A DNA stretch of 14,790 nucleotides. Source: Rectinema sp003452735 (GTDB lineage: Bacteria; Spirochaetota; Spirochaetia; Treponematales; Rectinemataceae). Made by a program: the position numbers and the translations under genes. The stretch is from NCBI GenBank assembly GCA_035415815.1, contig DAOOGR010000043.1, positions 1-14,790 on the forward strand, written 5' to 3'. Below, piece by piece: positions 7,499-14,577 of the stretch. Numbering within the stretch: the first letter of the stretch is position 1; every line of letters starts with the position of its first letter. The notes under the pieces were generated by a model. It saw only the letters and a program-made list of their open reading frames with translations, had not been told where the DNA came from and searched no databases.

Positions 7499-8476
7499 TC
7501 ACTGATAAATGACCAGGCTTGGCCTTGGCTCAAGCTGCATAACTTCGACAGGCGACATCAGTGGCATATCGAATCCCGCTAGAGGAAAATCAGATTTAAA
7601 AAAGAGCTTGAAACCTTTTATCGGCATATTCTCTGCGTTCGCGTTTCTTTGATAAGTGGCTTTCTTGAGCTTCGGAGCACCGAAACCATCCGCAGTATGA
7701 ATAAGAATGACACGATCCCTGTGCGATATCACTTCCTCACGATCTTGAATCATCTTGTCTGCGAACTGATGCACAACAAGCATACGTATACCAGGAATAT
7801 CATTCGCCCTGATATATGCATCCATATAATTCTGAGCATCGTTAAGCTCAGCCGCGGTAATAGATCCTATTTCTTTCATGGGGCTGAGCGTTCTCCACTC
7901 CGGATCTATCGCTAGATGGACATTTGGATATCGCAAAAATGGCAAGATCTTGTCCATGGCTCCCCGAAGGCTGTATTTGCCTATCTGATGATCGATAAAT
8001 ACAAGCATGCCCATAGATTGAGCATATCTGATGTAATCCAAAAGTATTTTATCGTCTAGATAACCTATTTCTCCTCCTGGCCAGCAAGTTCCATAGATTA
8101 TATAGAATGCTGGAATCACACCATCCTTGCCATTTACCTGGTCATACTGTGATGCCATCTCCTTTAACATTTCAGCGATCTTTTCTTTCGGATAAAGGCC
8201 AAGTATACCCATTTTATCGGAAAGTGGACTGCCATAATAAGCGAGAATAGTATTGTTTGCCACAAGAGGTACCCTTTCCCACAGAAAGCCTCCACTGGAT
8301 TGATAATTGGCAAGGCTCATATTCTGATCAATACGAGAAATGTTTTCTTTTCTATAGAGAGCAGGAAAAAGCCTATAAGGAAGGGGTTCCATTGCATCGC
8401 TTGCAAAGGAAATTATAAAGAAGAGAATTGCAAAAAGTACATTGCGCACTACGATGGAAGGCTTTGCACAATACAT
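7499..8476 (-). CDS. Secreted TIM-barrel-like protein of unknown function
   Basis: This protein has 325 residues from ATG 8476. An in-frame ATG at 8506 lacks a ribosome binding site. Residues 1-28 form a signal peptide (hydrophobic core VLFAILFFIISF, cleavage likely after ASDA), so the mature protein lies in or beyond the periplasm. The rest alternates predicted strands and helices in TIM-barrel fashion, with conserved-looking loop residues: YYGSPLSDKMGILG (80-93), IDHQIG (161-166), IDPEW (190-194), VVHQF (234-238), TADGFG (261-266), and a C-terminal LVIYQ. From memory, this set of motifs matches an uncharacterised family also found in Actinobacteria and Chloroflexi. Acidic residues at strand ends (D162, D191, E193, D263) suggest a glycoside-hydrolase-like site, but no activity is known to me. 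It is followed by the giant envelope protein, whose start is 77 nt past this stop. Confidence 0.8.
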   Translation of the reverse strand: MYCAKPSIVVRNVLFAILFFIISFASDAMEPLPYRLFPALYRKENISRIDQNMSLANYQSSGGFLWERVPLVANNTILAYYGSPLSDKMGILGLYPKEKIAEMLKEMASQYDQVNGKDGVIPAFYIIYGTCWPGGEIGYLDDKILLDYIRYAQSMGMLVFIDHQIGKYSLRGAMDKILPFLRYPNVHLAIDPEWRTLSPMKEIGSITAAELNDAQNYMDAYIRANDIPGIRMLVVHQFADKMIQDREEVISHRDRVILIHTADGFGAPKLKKATYQRNANAENMPIKGFKLFFKSDFPLAGFDMPLMSPVEVMQLEPRPSLVIYQ

Positions 8477-8482
8477 TATAAA

Positions 8483-8489
8483 CCCTTTC
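8483..8489 (-). promoter_or_regulatory. Ribosome binding site fixing the start at 8476
   Basis: The minus strand reads GAAAGGGTTTATA then ATG, a good Shine-Dalgarno (AAAGGG) with about 6 nt spacing. The upstream ATG at 8506 is preceded only by CCGATACAATA, which has no binding site. Confidence 0.7.
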
Positions 8490-8610
8490 AATACACAACT
8501 ATTCATTATTGTATCGGCATCAACTTGAGGCTTCTATAGCCCCACCCACAGGGAGTCTAGTCTATCTCCGGAGCATATTTGTAAACCGCTTATCAATATA
8601 CCGTGGGAAT

Positions 8611-8635
8611 AAAAAAACCGCCATATTTTGGCGGC
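8611..8635 (-). terminator. Terminator of rpmB
   Basis: CCGCCA (8618-8623) and TGGCGG (8629-8634) make a 6-bp stem with a 5-nt loop, followed on the minus strand by seven Ts (8611-8617). The site lies 60 nt beyond the rpmB stop. A T-run also follows on the plus strand (8636-8640), so the hairpin could act both ways, but no rightward gene is known here. The roughly 100 nt between it and the gene starting at 8476 must hold that gene's promoter. I see only a possible -10 (TATATT, 8595-8600) there, without a good -35. Confidence 0.85.
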
Positions 8636-8694
8636 TTTTTAAATAATCCATTACAAATCGGCAAGCATTTTGCCTAAAGCCGATTGAGAAACAA

Positions 8695-8886
8695 CTAAAT
8701 GTATTTCTCCACTTTTCCAGATTTGAGACAACGAGCACATACTTTTATGCGGCGCACAGTTCCATTCTCAATTGTGCGCACTTTGATGAGATTCGGATAC
8801 CAGGTTCGGCTTGTGCGGTTCTTTGAATGTGATACATTATTTCCGTAAAGTGTACCTTTGCCGCAGATTTCACACACTCTAGACAT
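8695..8886 (-). CDS. rpmB: 50S ribosomal protein L28
   Basis: This protein has 63 residues from ATG 8886, which has a GGAG ribosome binding site 7 nt upstream. The frame is open to 8916, but the extension lacks homology character. The N-terminus MSRVCEICGKGTLYGNNVSH is diagnostic of bacterial L28. Two CxxC pairs (C5/C8 and C50/C53) mark it as the zinc-binding form. Length is normal for the short form of the family. It is a structural component of the large ribosomal subunit. It has its own promoter and terminator, so it can be expressed independently of ffh upstream, although no terminator is visible between them. Confidence 0.97.
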   Translation of the reverse strand: MSRVCEICGKGTLYGNNVSHSKNRTSRTWYPNLIKVRTIENGTVRRIKVCARCLKSGKVEKYI

Positions 8887-8914
8887 TGTAGTCTCCATAG
8901 AACATAGTCGATGC

Positions 8915-8943
8915 AATATACCGAAAATGACGAATTATGTAAA
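8915..8943 (-). promoter_or_regulatory. Promoter of rpmB (sigma-70 type)
   Basis: On the minus strand TTTACA (8938-8943) and TATATT (8915-8920) are separated by exactly 17 bp. The expected start of transcription is near 8908, leaving a leader of about 22 nt before ATG 8886. It fits a housekeeping promoter for a short ribosomal-protein transcript ending at the hairpin near 8618. Confidence 0.7.
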
Positions 8944-8996
8944 GTGGTCAGGATATAATTAGCTCGTTTAAATATATTCCTTTACTCTAGCTTGAA

Positions 8997-10325
8997 TTAT
9001 TTAGCTCCACTCCCAAACATTTTCGCCATGGCTCCTTTGTTCTTTACCATTTTTTTCATCATCGATCTGGATTTTTCAAATTTCTTGAGGAGTCTATTGA
9101 CCTGAGCTACAGAAGTACCTGAGCCTTTTGCGATTCTAGTTCGCCTGGAGGGGCCAATAATCAGATGATTCTGGCGTTCCTTTTTTGTCATGGATAGAAG
9201 TATAGCCTCTTCATATTTCATCTCCTGAAGATCTATTTGGTCCTCATCAACTTGACCTGCCAGACCTGGAATCATTTCGAGCATCGACTTGACGGAGCCC
9301 ATCTTTTTCATTTTTTGAATCTGACCTAGATAATCTTCGAGTGTAAAACTTTCCTTGCTGATTTTTTGTTCGAGCTCAAGAGCTTCCTTTTGGTCGTAGA
9401 CTTCCTGAGCTTTCTCCACTAGCGATACTATGTCTCCCATGCCTAGAATGCGATTGGCGATCCTATCTGGGTAAAAGGGTTCAAGTCCATCGATTCGTTC
9501 GCTGACACCAATGAACTTTATTGGCTTGCCAGTAATTGATTTTAGTGAAAGCGCGGCTCCTCCACGGGTATCTGAATCGAATTTTGTCAGGATGGCGCCA
9601 GTTATTCCAATTCTTTCATCGAATGCTTTGGCAATTTCGACTGCGGACTGGCCGGTCATAGCATCTGCTACAAGAAGACTCTCCACTGGCGAAAGTGCAT
9701 CGCGAATTCTGGCTAATTCTTGCATTAGAGGCTCATCGATCTGTAGACGGCCTGCAGTATCGACGATGATCACATCATGACCTTCACGCTTTGCCCGTGT
9801 TAAAGCATTGCGTGCTACCTGTATCGGATCTTTAAGTTCTTCTCTATGGATATCGACACCGACTTGTCCAGCAAGCACGGCAAGCTGTTCCACCGCTGCG
9901 GGTCTCACAAGATCGCAGGCTACGAGCAATACTTTTCGATCTCTCTTCTTAAGAAAGTTTGCAAGTTTCGCTGCGGTAGTAGTCTTTCCTGAACCCTGAA
10001 GACCTAAGAGAAGAATTACACTTTGAGTATCAGTCCCTTTTAGAAGAAGGTCTTGCTTTTCATCGCCTAGAAGAGCGACCATGCGGTCATAGACTATCTT
10101 TATAAACTGCTGCCCAGGTGTGACAGAACGAAGCACCTTTTCCCCTCTGGCTTCTTCCAACACACCATTGACAAAACGACGCACAATTCTCACATTTACG
10201 TCGGCTTCAAGGAGCGCAATTTTAATTCGATCGAGGGCATCTTCGACGTTTTTCTCTGAAATAGCCGATTTGCCACTTATTGTCCTGAATACATCCGTAA
10301 AGGTCTCTGAAATCTTTTCAAGCAT
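8997..10325 (-). CDS. ffh: Signal recognition particle protein Ffh
   Basis: This is a 442-residue GTPase that binds signal sequences of nascent membrane and exported proteins and, with 4.5S RNA and FtsY, delivers ribosomes to the Sec translocon. The N domain covers about 1-90. The G domain includes GLQGSGKTTTAAKLA (108-122), CDLVRPAA (137-144), DTAGR (189-193) and TKFD (247-250). The methionine-rich M domain from about 325 includes GSGTSVAQVNRLLKKF (401-416), followed by SRSMMKKMVK. All key motifs are present and length is typical. ATG 10325 has GGAAAG 6 nt upstream. It is the last gene of the lepB-PBP-HD-ffh run, 41 nt after the HD gene. The usual rpsP-rimM-trmD-rplS neighbours are not downstream here. 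The 4.5S RNA gene is not in the window. Confidence 0.98.
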   Translation of the reverse strand: MLEKISETFTDVFRTISGKSAISEKNVEDALDRIKIALLEADVNVRIVRRFVNGVLEEARGEKVLRSVTPGQQFIKIVYDRMVALLGDEKQDLLLKGTDTQSVILLLGLQGSGKTTTAAKLANFLKKRDRKVLLVACDLVRPAAVEQLAVLAGQVGVDIHREELKDPIQVARNALTRAKREGHDVIIVDTAGRLQIDEPLMQELARIRDALSPVESLLVADAMTGQSAVEIAKAFDERIGITGAILTKFDSDTRGGAALSLKSITGKPIKFIGVSERIDGLEPFYPDRIANRILGMGDIVSLVEKAQEVYDQKEALELEQKISKESFTLEDYLGQIQKMKKMGSVKSMLEMIPGLAGQVDEDQIDLQEMKYEEAILLSMTKKERQNHLIIGPSRRTRIAKGSGTSVAQVNRLLKKFEKSRSMMKKMVKNKGAMAKMFGSGAK

Positions 10326-10366
10326 TGTTTCTTTCCATAGATATCTATTATTGAATTCCCTTTGAG

Positions 10367-10930
10367 CTATAGATTCCCTTTAAGCCCTATCTCCGAAGCG
10401 ACGCCCCTAAGAGCTAGAATTGTCTCACCAATAAGCTCGTCGAGGGGTACACCCAACATCTGAGCTCCTTGCTCTATGACGTTTCTGCGCACACCAGCTG
10501 CAAATGCAGCAGAGCCCCATTTCTTCTTTACAGATTTTACTTCCAAGTCAAGCACGCTCCGCGATGGCCTAACATAGGAGCAAGCAGCAATAAAACCGGT
10601 CAATTCATCAGCAGCAAAAAGCACCTTTTCCATTAGGAGCTTAGGTTCGACTTGTGTGCATATTCCCCAGCCATGGCTTTCTACAGATCGAATAAATGCA
10701 TCATCAAACCCTGCTGATGCAAGGATCTCTCGTGCATGCTTCAAATGTTCCTCAGGAAACTTCTCGTAATCGATATCGTGCAAAAGACCTATGATCCCCC
10801 AATATTCTGCGTCCTCACCATATTTTCGTGCAAAATGGCGCATCACCGCTTCAGTTGAAAGAGCATGGTGCCACAGAGATTCATCACTGTTCCATAGCTT
10901 CCATAAAACAACTGCTTCATCTCTAGTCAT
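10367..10930 (-). CDS. HD-domain phosphohydrolase family protein
   Basis: This is a 187-residue soluble protein with metal-binding HD-superfamily signatures: H22 in LWHHALSTEAVM, the H51-D52 pair in GLLHDIDYE, H65, H86 in SHGWG, and D108 in FAADELTGF. It matches the small stand-alone HDIG proteins common in bacteria, whose substrate is usually unknown; nucleotide or phosphate-ester hydrolysis is the family norm. There is no signal peptide or membrane segment, so it is cytoplasmic. Start ATG 10930 has AGG about 8 nt upstream. It lies between the PBP gene (34 nt gap) and ffh (41 nt gap), so cotranscription is likely, but I see no functional link in the sequence. Confidence 0.85.
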   Translation of the reverse strand: MTRDEAVVLWKLWNSDESLWHHALSTEAVMRHFARKYGEDAEYWGIIGLLHDIDYEKFPEEHLKHAREILASAGFDDAFIRSVESHGWGICTQVEPKLLMEKVLFAADELTGFIAACSYVRPSRSVLDLEVKSVKKKWGSAAFAAGVRRNVIEQGAQMLGVPLDELIGETILALRGVASEIGLKGNL

Positions 10931-10964
10931 TCTTCATACCTCAAGCCAGAAATGTCTTGAAAAA

Positions 10965-12839
10965 TCATTGTAGCCGAAGCACTATTCTTGTACCAGCCTC
11001 TACGGCTGTACCCGGAGATGGAAACTGAGCAACCACATATCCATCTCCTTCAAGTTGGACTTCGATGTCCTTTCGCAAAAGAAGAGGCAACAATTGACGC
11101 TTTGAATAGCCTTTTAGATCTGGCATGTTTGCACCAATCGAGGCTAAAGGAGGCTCCTGGATCACCACTATTCCAGCATGATTAGCATTTAGACTTTTTT
11201 CTCTCGGCAGGCCAAGAATGCCAATCGCAGCTTCAGCTGCATCTCGCAAAACAGGCGCTGCAATTTGACCTCCTAAATACGATTCTCCTTTTGGCTTTAC
11301 AATGGCAACATATATTGCAAGCTTTGGATTATTTGCTGGCAATATTCCCAATGTACTGGCGATAAAATCCGTATCCGAGTAGGCTTTGGTTTTTGGATCT
11401 ATCATCTGCGCAGTTCCGGTCTTTACGGCCATACGAACATCAGGCACTTTGGCTCGCCATCCTGTCCCCTCAAGGCTTGCAGCTGATTCCATCGCAGCCA
11501 TTATTGCTCTAGATGTCTCGGGCGCAATGACTCGTCGCTTAGCTATTACTTCGTGTGAATAAATCCTATTGCCATTAGCATCCTCTATGCGAGATATGGT
11601 GTTGGGCTTAAGTAGAATACCTCCATTTGCTATAGCGACCGAGGCTGTTATCATCTGCAGTGCCGTTACACGTATCTCCTGTCCTATCGCCACGGTTGGT
11701 TTTGTTCTTGCAGACCACTTTGAAGGTTCTCTTAAGCTTCCAGGATTCTCGCCAGGGGATCCAATTCCCGTCTTTTCTGTAAAACCGAAGCTTAAAATTC
11801 GGGAATAGAACTCGTTATCCGAAATGCGATCTGAAGCATAACCAGCTCCAGCATTGCTGCTCTTAGCAAGAATACCTGCTAGATCCAACATTCCATAGGA
11901 ATTTAAATCCTTTATTATAATTTTTTCTCCAGAAGGAAGGACCTTTTGGTATGCGCCGTCGCAGTTGAATTTAGTCCTCGGCGTTATTAGACCAGCATCG
12001 AGTATCGATGACATCGAAAATATCTTGAACACGCTTCCTGGTTCGTAAGAATAAACAGACATTCTGTCTTCGCGCTCCGATTCTCTGAAACTAGCAAAAG
12101 TGTTTGGATCGAAATCTGGCATCTGAACATAGGCGAGAACTTCGCCGCTATTTACATCCATTGCCAATATAAAAATGGATTCGGCTTTGTTTTGCTCGAA
12201 GGCTTTGCGTGCGATTCCTTCCAATGAATACTGAAGTCGTGCATCTATGGTGAGATAGACATCGTTTCCGCGTAGCTTGTCACTTCCAATACTCGAAAGC
12301 TCTTTGTCATATTTAAATTCGACGCCTTCTAGTCCAGTATTTCCTTCTCCTGTAAAGCCAATCAGGTGTGAGGCTAATCTCCCTTCAGGATAGATTCGGC
12401 CATTTATTTCTTCGAGTACAAAACCAGCAAGCTCTCCTTTTTCAATTCTTGCCTGCAGTGGCTTTGCTATATCGATATCCAGCCTCTTGGCGAGATATAC
12501 AAAATTTTGGCTCGATTCCCTTATTTTCTGCTCAAGAGACTCAGGCTGTAAGCCGATTGATTTTGCAACACTACTCAGATCTTTGGAGATTCTATATGGA
12601 TCGATTTCATTCTTACGAATGGCAAGATTGAATTTTGGAATGTCAAAAGCCAAAAGCTTTCCATTTCTATCAAGAATCCTTCCCCTTTCAATGGGTGCTT
12701 CTGCTGAAAGCCTATTATTCTCTGGTCCTTCCAGAGCCAGCAAGCCATATCGAACAAGAACAACACCAGCAAATAGTGTCAACAAAGCGACAAGCACAAT
12801 TATCCTTCTTTGGAAGCGGGTTTGTACACCATTCTCCAT
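10965..12839 (-). CDS. Class B penicillin-binding protein (FtsI/PBP2 type) with C-terminal PASTA domain
   Basis: This is a 624-residue D,D-transpeptidase that cross-links peptidoglycan outside the inner membrane. One membrane anchor spans about 13-36 after a short basic cytoplasmic tail. The dimerisation domain opens with ERGRILDRNGKLLA (51-64). The transpeptidase domain has the SxxK serine in EPGSVFKIF (S269, K272), the SxN motif in KSSNAGA (S327-N329) and KTGTAQ (473-478). All three catalytic motifs are intact. Residues about 570-624 (MPDLKGYSKRQLLPLLL to RIVLRLQ) look like one PASTA domain. The architecture suits septal FtsI or a close paralogue, but no other cell-division (dcw) gene lies alongside, so the symbol is left open. 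The start is 6 nt after the lepB stop, which suggests translational coupling. Confidence 0.93.
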   Translation of the reverse strand: MENGVQTRFQRRIIVLVALLTLFAGVVLVRYGLLALEGPENNRLSAEAPIERGRILDRNGKLLAFDIPKFNLAIRKNEIDPYRISKDLSSVAKSIGLQPESLEQKIRESSQNFVYLAKRLDIDIAKPLQARIEKGELAGFVLEEINGRIYPEGRLASHLIGFTGEGNTGLEGVEFKYDKELSSIGSDKLRGNDVYLTIDARLQYSLEGIARKAFEQNKAESIFILAMDVNSGEVLAYVQMPDFDPNTFASFRESEREDRMSVYSYEPGSVFKIFSMSSILDAGLITPRTKFNCDGAYQKVLPSGEKIIIKDLNSYGMLDLAGILAKSSNAGAGYASDRISDNEFYSRILSFGFTEKTGIGSPGENPGSLREPSKWSARTKPTVAIGQEIRVTALQMITASVAIANGGILLKPNTISRIEDANGNRIYSHEVIAKRRVIAPETSRAIMAAMESAASLEGTGWRAKVPDVRMAVKTGTAQMIDPKTKAYSDTDFIASTLGILPANNPKLAIYVAIVKPKGESYLGGQIAAPVLRDAAEAAIGILGLPREKSLNANHAGIVVIQEPPLASIGANMPDLKGYSKRQLLPLLLRKDIEVQLEGDGYVVAQFPSPGTAVEAGTRIVLRLQ

Positions 12840-12845
12840 CTGCGC

Positions 12846-13274
12846 CTACCTCTGAGGAATTACCTTTCCTATTATTGAATCGAATTGTACAAGTCCGAAA
12901 TCTCTTGAATCGATCGATTCAATCGGATTGTATCCTATGAGGAAATACGCTAACTCCTCTCCTTGTTTTCGAACTTCCCCTATTCTTTTTATTATTATCT
13001 CATGCGAAGTGGGTGATAGAGCCACAACAACCTCTCCTGCCGCTGGTAGCTTCCATCGCATCCAGTAATTCCCTTCTAAACCTCGTATTCCATAAGCTGC
13101 CTTCATGATCAATACCACCTCGCCGTTCCTATAATAAGGAAGCATGGATTTCCCTTCCACAATGGCTGCATCGAGAATGAAAAACCTAACCAAGAAGGCC
13201 ACAACAACAATAGCAAGTATAGTAATCATTAAGCTGTCGAACTTTTTAATTTTCGGACTGGGTGATCCCTTCAT
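12846..13274 (-). CDS. lepB: Signal peptidase I (S26 family), short form
   Basis: This is a 142-residue membrane-anchored serine protease that removes signal peptides from exported proteins. One transmembrane segment covers about 14-35. The catalytic serine is S43 in EGKSMLPYYRNGE and the general-base lysine is K96 in IIIKRIGEV. The final conserved box ends SIDSRDFG (120-127), but the usual GDN there reads GYN (114-116). It is much shorter than E. coli LepB and lacks the second anchor and inserted domain, as in many non-enteric forms. The start at 13274 is chosen over ATG 13301 because it has AAAGGGAG just upstream. It heads the PBP-HD-ffh run and is divergent from the M23 endopeptidase gene. 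Confidence 0.88.
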   Translation of the reverse strand: MKGSPSPKIKKFDSLMITILAIVVVAFLVRFFILDAAIVEGKSMLPYYRNGEVVLIMKAAYGIRGLEGNYWMRWKLPAAGEVVVALSPTSHEIIIKRIGEVRKQGEELAYFLIGYNPIESIDSRDFGLVQFDSIIGKVIPQR

Positions 13275-13280
13275 TAATAT

Positions 13281-13289
13281 CTCCCTTTT
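13281..13289 (-). promoter_or_regulatory. Ribosome binding site fixing the lepB start at 13274
   Basis: The minus strand reads AAAAGGGAG, then ATATTA and ATG. This strong site decides for ATG 13274. The ATG at 13301 is preceded only by a weak GAAAGCTAGA. Confidence 0.7.
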
Positions 13290-13328
13290 GCTCTCTTGCA
13301 TTCTAGCTTTCGACAGCTTAAATTAAAT

Positions 13329-13350
13329 TATCGGCTAAAATATGCCGATA
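13329..13350. promoter_or_regulatory. Inverted repeat TATCGGC-N8-GCCGATA
   Basis: A perfect 7-bp inverted repeat (13329-13335 and 13344-13350) with an AT-only 8-nt spacer lies between the divergent genes, 11 nt before the M23 start. It could be an operator for a dimeric regulator or a small leader hairpin near the M23 ribosome binding site. No T-run follows, so it is not a terminator. Function unknown. Confidence 0.5.
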
Positions 13351-13361
13351 CAAAAGAAGCT

Positions 13362-14567
13362 ATGAAATCTGTGGATCACTCTGAGAATTCTATCCTCGAA
13401 GCAGATGAGATTCTCAATAAGCCTCTTGTTTCTGTGCTCTCTGGCGAAAATTTTATCCAAAAGCCTCCACTAAAAAAATCCAAAAAAGCGCATTCAATAC
13501 CATCGATGCAAAAGCAAAGGCCTTCTAGTGAGCCTCTTTTCTCTCCATCAACTGTCAAGTGGAACTACAATTCTTCAGGAGAAAAGGCTTCTAACGATCT
13601 ACAACAATTTCATCGAAATCCATTCAAGAATCTAATCAAGCTGCCACCGCGCATTCTTTTATTGATTGCGGTTTTATTGACCACAAGTGGTGCTGGTGTG
13701 CTTGCAGCCTCTTTCATATCACATTCTCATCCTAGCATAAGCCTTCCAGATGAAAACTCAGCGCAAGAAGCGCTTATGGCAATGCTTGAACCTGAACCAT
13801 CATCTCCACCTACCGATGAATCAGCTCTTCCACCGATTCCTTCGCTCCTAGCGGAGAAAACCTATACTATACGTCGCGGTGACACTCTACAGACAATCGC
13901 AAGCAGATTTGGTGTTCGCGAAGATACCATAATCTCAGCAAATAATCTGAGCTCTAAAAGCCAGATTCAAGTTGGCAAAACCCTCAAAATACCCAATATG
14001 AATGGCATATATCACACTGTCAAAAAGAATGAGAGCCTCTCTTCTATTTCCAGAACCTATGGAGTAGATATGACACGCATCGCTGATGCCAATAATATGT
14101 CCTCAGCAACAATTAGAATAGGAGAGCGAATTTTCATACCAAATGCCAAACTCAACGCCTCGGTTTTGCGCAACTTTTATGGTGAAACTTTTATTTGGCC
14201 TGTTCGTGGCCAGATCTCTTCACCATTTGGATATCGCACAAATCCCTTTAGCGGACAGCGGACATTTCACGCAGCAATAGATATCGTAGTAAATAGAGGA
14301 ACAGTCGTCAAAGCAACCCGTGAGGGCAAGGTTGCAGACACGGGATATAATGCTGTATTTGGCAATTATGTTATTATCCGACATGCTGATGGCTATCAGT
14401 CGCTCTATGCTCATTTAGATTCGATCCTTGCTAAAAAGGGAACAAGCGTAAATCAAGGCGAAACTATAGGCCGCTCTGGGAATACAGGTCAGAGCACTGG
14501 ACCTCATCTGCATTTTGCTATCTTCAGAAATGGTCAAGCTGTCGATCCACGACAATATGTGAAATAA
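13362..14567 (+). CDS. Membrane-anchored LysM/M23 murein endopeptidase
   Basis: This protein has 401 residues from ATG 13362 (AGAAG just upstream). A TTG at 13296 extends the frame but overlaps lepB and lacks a binding site. The first 96 residues are polar and basic and should be cytoplasmic. One transmembrane segment spans about 97-118, followed by a Pro/Glu-rich linker. Two LysM peptidoglycan-binding modules follow (about 168-212 with YTIRRGDTLQTIASRFGV; 217-261 with YHTVKKNESLSSISRTYGV). The M23 zinc peptidase domain occupies about 277-401, with zinc ligands H303 and D307 (FHAAIDI) and H384 (GPHLHF), plus H351 (LYAHLD). All metal ligands are present, so it should be an active cross-link-cleaving enzyme. 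It is divergent from lepB and the PBP, consistent with a role in wall remodelling. The second IS begins 11 nt after its stop and no terminator is visible between. Confidence 0.93.
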   Translation: MKSVDHSENSILEADEILNKPLVSVLSGENFIQKPPLKKSKKAHSIPSMQKQRPSSEPLFSPSTVKWNYNSSGEKASNDLQQFHRNPFKNLIKLPPRILLLIAVLLTTSGAGVLAASFISHSHPSISLPDENSAQEALMAMLEPEPSSPPTDESALPPIPSLLAEKTYTIRRGDTLQTIASRFGVREDTIISANNLSSKSQIQVGKTLKIPNMNGIYHTVKKNESLSSISRTYGVDMTRIADANNMSSATIRIGERIFIPNAKLNASVLRNFYGETFIWPVRGQISSPFGYRTNPFSGQRTFHAAIDIVVNRGTVVKATREGKVADTGYNAVFGNYVIIRHADGYQSLYAHLDSILAKKGTSVNQGETIGRSGNTGQSTGPHLHFAIFRNGQAVDPRQYVK

Positions 14568-14577
14568 AAACATTCGA

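Larger units (their letters stand above)
13275..13361. promoter_or_regulatory. Divergent intergenic region lepB / M23 endopeptidase
   Basis: These 87 bp must hold both promoters. Leftward, a -10-like TAGAAT (complement of 13300-13305) has no convincing -35. Rightward, TTGCAT (13296-13301) and TAAATT (13319-13324) are 17 bp apart, each a partial match. The two candidates overlap, so if both are real the promoters would compete or share control. Assignment is tentative. Confidence 0.35.

Noticed and set aside
7422..7502. Upstream GTG (7502) or ATG (7499) start for the giant gene, overlapping the previous stop.
   Set aside because: There is no ribosome binding site, and the extra 26-27 residues would precede and spoil a clear signal peptide. 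The site at 7428-7435 supports 7421.
10337..10348. 12-bp perfect palindrome ATAGATATCTAT in the gap before ffh.
   Set aside because: It is AT-rich, has no loop or T-run, and such palindromes are expected by chance. No regulatory role can be supported.
10350..10380. Direct repeat AAAGGGAAT around the stop of the HD gene.
   Set aside because: Only 9 bp, one copy inside codons. Likely chance.
13296..13361. TTG 13296 start for the M23 protein.
   Set aside because: It overlaps the upstream ATG of lepB, has no ribosome binding site, and adds residues without homology. ATG 13362 is preferred.
940..13560. Numerous open frames of 60-140 codons opposite the large minus-strand genes.
   Set aside because: They lie antisense to well-supported genes, lack ribosome binding sites and recognisable domains, and are expected shadows of repetitive coding sequence.
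534..14577. The whole segment as a composite transposon mobilised by the two IS copies.
   Set aside because: The cargo is single-copy housekeeping genes (ffh, rpmB, lepB, PBP). Two independent insertions of one IS are the simpler reading.
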